DNA of 64,000 nucleotides from the NCBI RefSeq assembly GCF_000789235.1, contig NZ_KN525716.1:1403674-1467673 (forward strand). Reading direction: 5' to 3'. Source of the DNA: Wocania ichthyoenteri Th78 (GTDB lineage Bacteria; Bacteroidota; Bacteroidia; Flavobacteriales; Flavobacteriaceae). The translations under genes were made by a program, and so were the position numbers. Below, piece after piece: positions 63,201-64,000 of the stretch. The first letter of the stretch is position 1. Each line of letters begins with the position of its first letter. The notes beneath the pieces were generated by a model. It ran no database searches and was not told the origin of the DNA. It was given only the letters and a program-made list of their open reading frames with translations.

Positions 63201-63750
63201 CCACATAACTAAACACAAGAATATCTCCATCATTAACTTCAATAGAATAATTTCCATCAAAATCTGTTTGCGCACCCGTTTGAGTACCTTTAATTACAAC
63301 GCTAGCTCCAGGTAAAGGTAACTGTCCGTCTGTAACTACACCTTTAACAACCCTTTGTTGCACACCTGTATTAGCTAATACTTCTTTAGCTTTTATAATA
63401 ATTGTATTATTGGCAGCAATAGAAAAAATAAAATCACCTTGTTTAAGGCTTTTATCTAGTAATTGGTTTGCTTGAATAATTCCTTTTTTAATAAAAACTT
63501 TCGGAAAGCTCTTAAACATGTCTTCCTGATATATAAATCTATAATCAGTTTGTCTTTTAATAATTTTAAAGACTTCGTCTACGGTTAGTGTTGTATCATC
63601 TATGATTTCTATTTTGGTATTTTGCGAAAAAATATCAACGGAAGAAAACCCAAATGACAATGAACACAATAAGAATACAAAAGTTCTCATAATGATAGTT
63701 AGAATCCTTTTTCTTATTAAGAAAAAGAAAGTAGTTGGTTTAATTTTCAT
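60298..63750 (-). CDS. SusC/RagA TonB-dependent transporter with STN signalling domain
   Basis: The 1150-residue protein has a long N-terminus with a second possible start, then signal peptide MRTFVFLLCSLSFGFS, an STN domain (about 48-115; VDEVFKIIKRQTDYRFIY and FIFSIAANNTIIIKAK), a carboxypeptidase-regulatory domain (VVKGVVTDGQLPLPGASVVIKGT), a TonB box (DEVIVVAYGTAKKADF), plug (IEGASAGVSV, YVVDGIPFY) and barrel ending in RIVSLGLNVKF. STN domains contact FecR anti-sigma factors, and a FecR-like gene ends 100 bases upstream. Import by this pair is therefore likely tied to an ECF sigma switch. Confidence 0.95.
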   Translation of the reverse strand: MKIKPTTFFFLIRKRILTIIMRTFVFLLCSLSFGFSSVDIFSQNTKIEIIDDTTLTVDEVFKIIKRQTDYRFIYQEDMFKSFPKVFIKKGIIQANQLLDKSLKQGDFIFSIAANNTIIIKAKEVLANTGVQQRVVKGVVTDGQLPLPGASVVIKGTQTGAQTDFDGNYSIEVNDGDILVFSYVGMITQEVQVGTSNEINVKMTADTALDEVIVVAYGTAKKADFTGSATQLNSEALSKITVANVSAAIEGASAGVSVTAAGGQPGQGQDIRIRGFGSFSADSDPLYVVDGIPFYASINSINPADIESLTILKDASSTALYGNKAANGVVLITTKKGKNKKGQFTLNASTSIVDRAIQEYDRLGSDKYYEIMWESMRNSQAVPGVDSAADVTAANTFASSNIITELLNNPYNVADDQIVGIDGKINPNARLLYNDVDWVDAITRVGIRHNYDINYQGGTEDSDFYVSLGYLDEEGYIKKSDFERFSGRINANYQANDWLKTGLNIAITTSTGNQAQTGSTQSNSFVNPVRFARGVAPIYPIYQHDAAGNFILDDNGNRLYDLDDNRPSGASGGRHILAEIDYNDDIDEITSVSGKTYFDINFTKDLMLTVNASWNQRHWYTTDFENKLVGDGAPGGRASRRYNRRTTLGFNQLLNYTKSFGDHNFKLLAAHESLQLKVNNFTGSRMQLIADGNNELINFVTTTNLESATDLLRDESYFGRFNYDYDGKYFLSASYRTDGTSKFASDVRWGEFWSVGAAWRLERESFIENIEAINLLKLRASYGELGNNSGIGWYAYQGLYDLDFNNQSESGFLQASLEAPLLEWEASESYDVAIEFGLWNRLNGTVEYYNRESANLLFDVPLPLSSGSEDIPRNIGTLYNRGFEVSLDYDVVKNENFNWNIGLNATTIKNEFTKLPQDEIINGSKKLMVGRSIYDYWLKDWYGVDPADGAALYTANEDAIDANGSDIRVIDGNTLTTNQANAAFHYAGTAIPDLTGAINNSFRYKNFNLSFLLTYQIGGESIDYNYQSIMSSGGYGTAKSVDILDRWQQPGDITNIPRLDASETTNFNATSDRWLVDGSYLNMKRINFSYNLPSNFISSMGINTAQLYLSAENVFSINARQGLNIQQNFSGTTSNVYTPSRIVSLGLNVKF

Positions 63751-63849
63751 AAATTTGCATGTTTTAGTTAGTTAACTATTAATTGATTATTACAGACTTA
63801 AGAGGAGCAAAGTTGGATACCGCTAAATGTCTACTTTAGCCCTCTTTTT

Positions 63850-64000
63850 TTATTTTAGTATTATTTTCTTTCCATCTATTTTAAACGAATTTATAAACCC
63901 AGATTCTTTAATACTTATTAATATATCTTCTATTTTTTGATTTTTACTTAATATTCCAACAAATTTAATATTCTCAACTTCTTTATCTACAAATACAACA
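63850..64000 (-). CDS. FecR-family anti-sigma protein, C-terminal fragment
   Basis: The last 50 codons on the minus strand read ...VVFVDKEVENIKFVGILSKN, QKIEDILISIKESGFINSF, KIDGKKIILK, then TAA at 63850-63852. This matches the C-terminal DUF4974/STN-like end of FecR proteins (strand, 'F-x-G-x-x-x-x-x-x-x-x-x-x-L-x-x-I', final strands). The rest, with the membrane helix and FecR domain, lies beyond the right edge. It precedes the STN-type susC on the same strand by 99 bases, the normal gene order of a FecR/SusC/SusD uptake locus. Confidence 0.75.
   Translation of the reverse strand, partial: VVFVDKEVENIKFVGILSKNQKIEDILISIKESGFINSFKIDGKKIILK

Overview
The window comes from an AT-rich marine or environmental member of the Bacteroidota, most likely Flavobacteriaceae. 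Supporting signs are two SusC/SusD outer-membrane uptake pairs, a FecR-type anti-sigma fragment, M56/BlaI signalling pairs, DUF4407 and DUF4230 proteins, the NagB-LmbE fusion, promoters with the TAnnTTTG -7 box, weak Shine-Dalgarno sequences and lysine-rich proteins. The species cannot be named from the sequence.

Layout. (1) 1-6.2 kb looks accessory: the start of a VOC-family gene, a decayed alpha/beta-hydrolase gene, RidA, a lipoprotein metallo-beta-lactamase-fold hydrolase and a copper unit (metal-binding AraC regulator, CopA ATPase, HMA chaperone). It ends in a patch of tRNA debris: an initiator-like tRNA-Met 3' half, an intact tRNA-Leu(TAG) and a tRNA-Leu 5' half. (2) 6.3-15.7 kb: M20 dipeptidase, DMT exporter, first BlaI/M56 pair with clear operators, DUF4407 protein, secreted metalloprotease with discoidin-like domain, STAS protein, small enzymes. 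(3) 15.7-23.8 kb: a near-complete trans-4-hydroxy-L-proline catabolic cluster (epimerase, D-hydroxyproline oxidase, deaminase, alpha-ketoglutarate semialdehyde dehydrogenase) with a DUF885 peptidase and a divergent AraC regulator. (4) 23.8-31.2 kb: PhnA-type protein, a gene split by an intact IS982-family element, then a mostly housekeeping run (MmcQ/YjbR, GNAT, DUF4230, cyclase, HemW, RuvC, outer-membrane barrel). (5) 31.2-42.4 kb: flippase-like protein with GT2, second BlaI/M56 operon with three TonB-C-like repeats and a lipoprotein carrying a fourth, DUF456, a NarL-type two-component system and a 48-residue lipoprotein. (6) 42.7-64 kb: amino-sugar and glycan uptake: LacI regulator, NagB-LmbE fusion, SusC/SusD plus a VCBS/ASPIC lipoprotein, LytS/LytTR pair, NagX-like acyltransferase, and a second SusC(STN)/SusD pair behind FecR.

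How parts work together. The hydroxyproline genes form a minus-strand operon whose four enzymes should take hydroxyproline to 2-oxoglutarate; the DUF885 peptidase may supply substrate. Each BlaI/M56 pair has its own palindromic operator type, suggesting two insulated circuits. The two AraC genes each lie near 21-bp-phased direct repeats suitable for AraC dimers. Short inverted repeats of the type TTCCTGCCTTCGCAGGAA are scattered between genes and in one case sit inside an operon.
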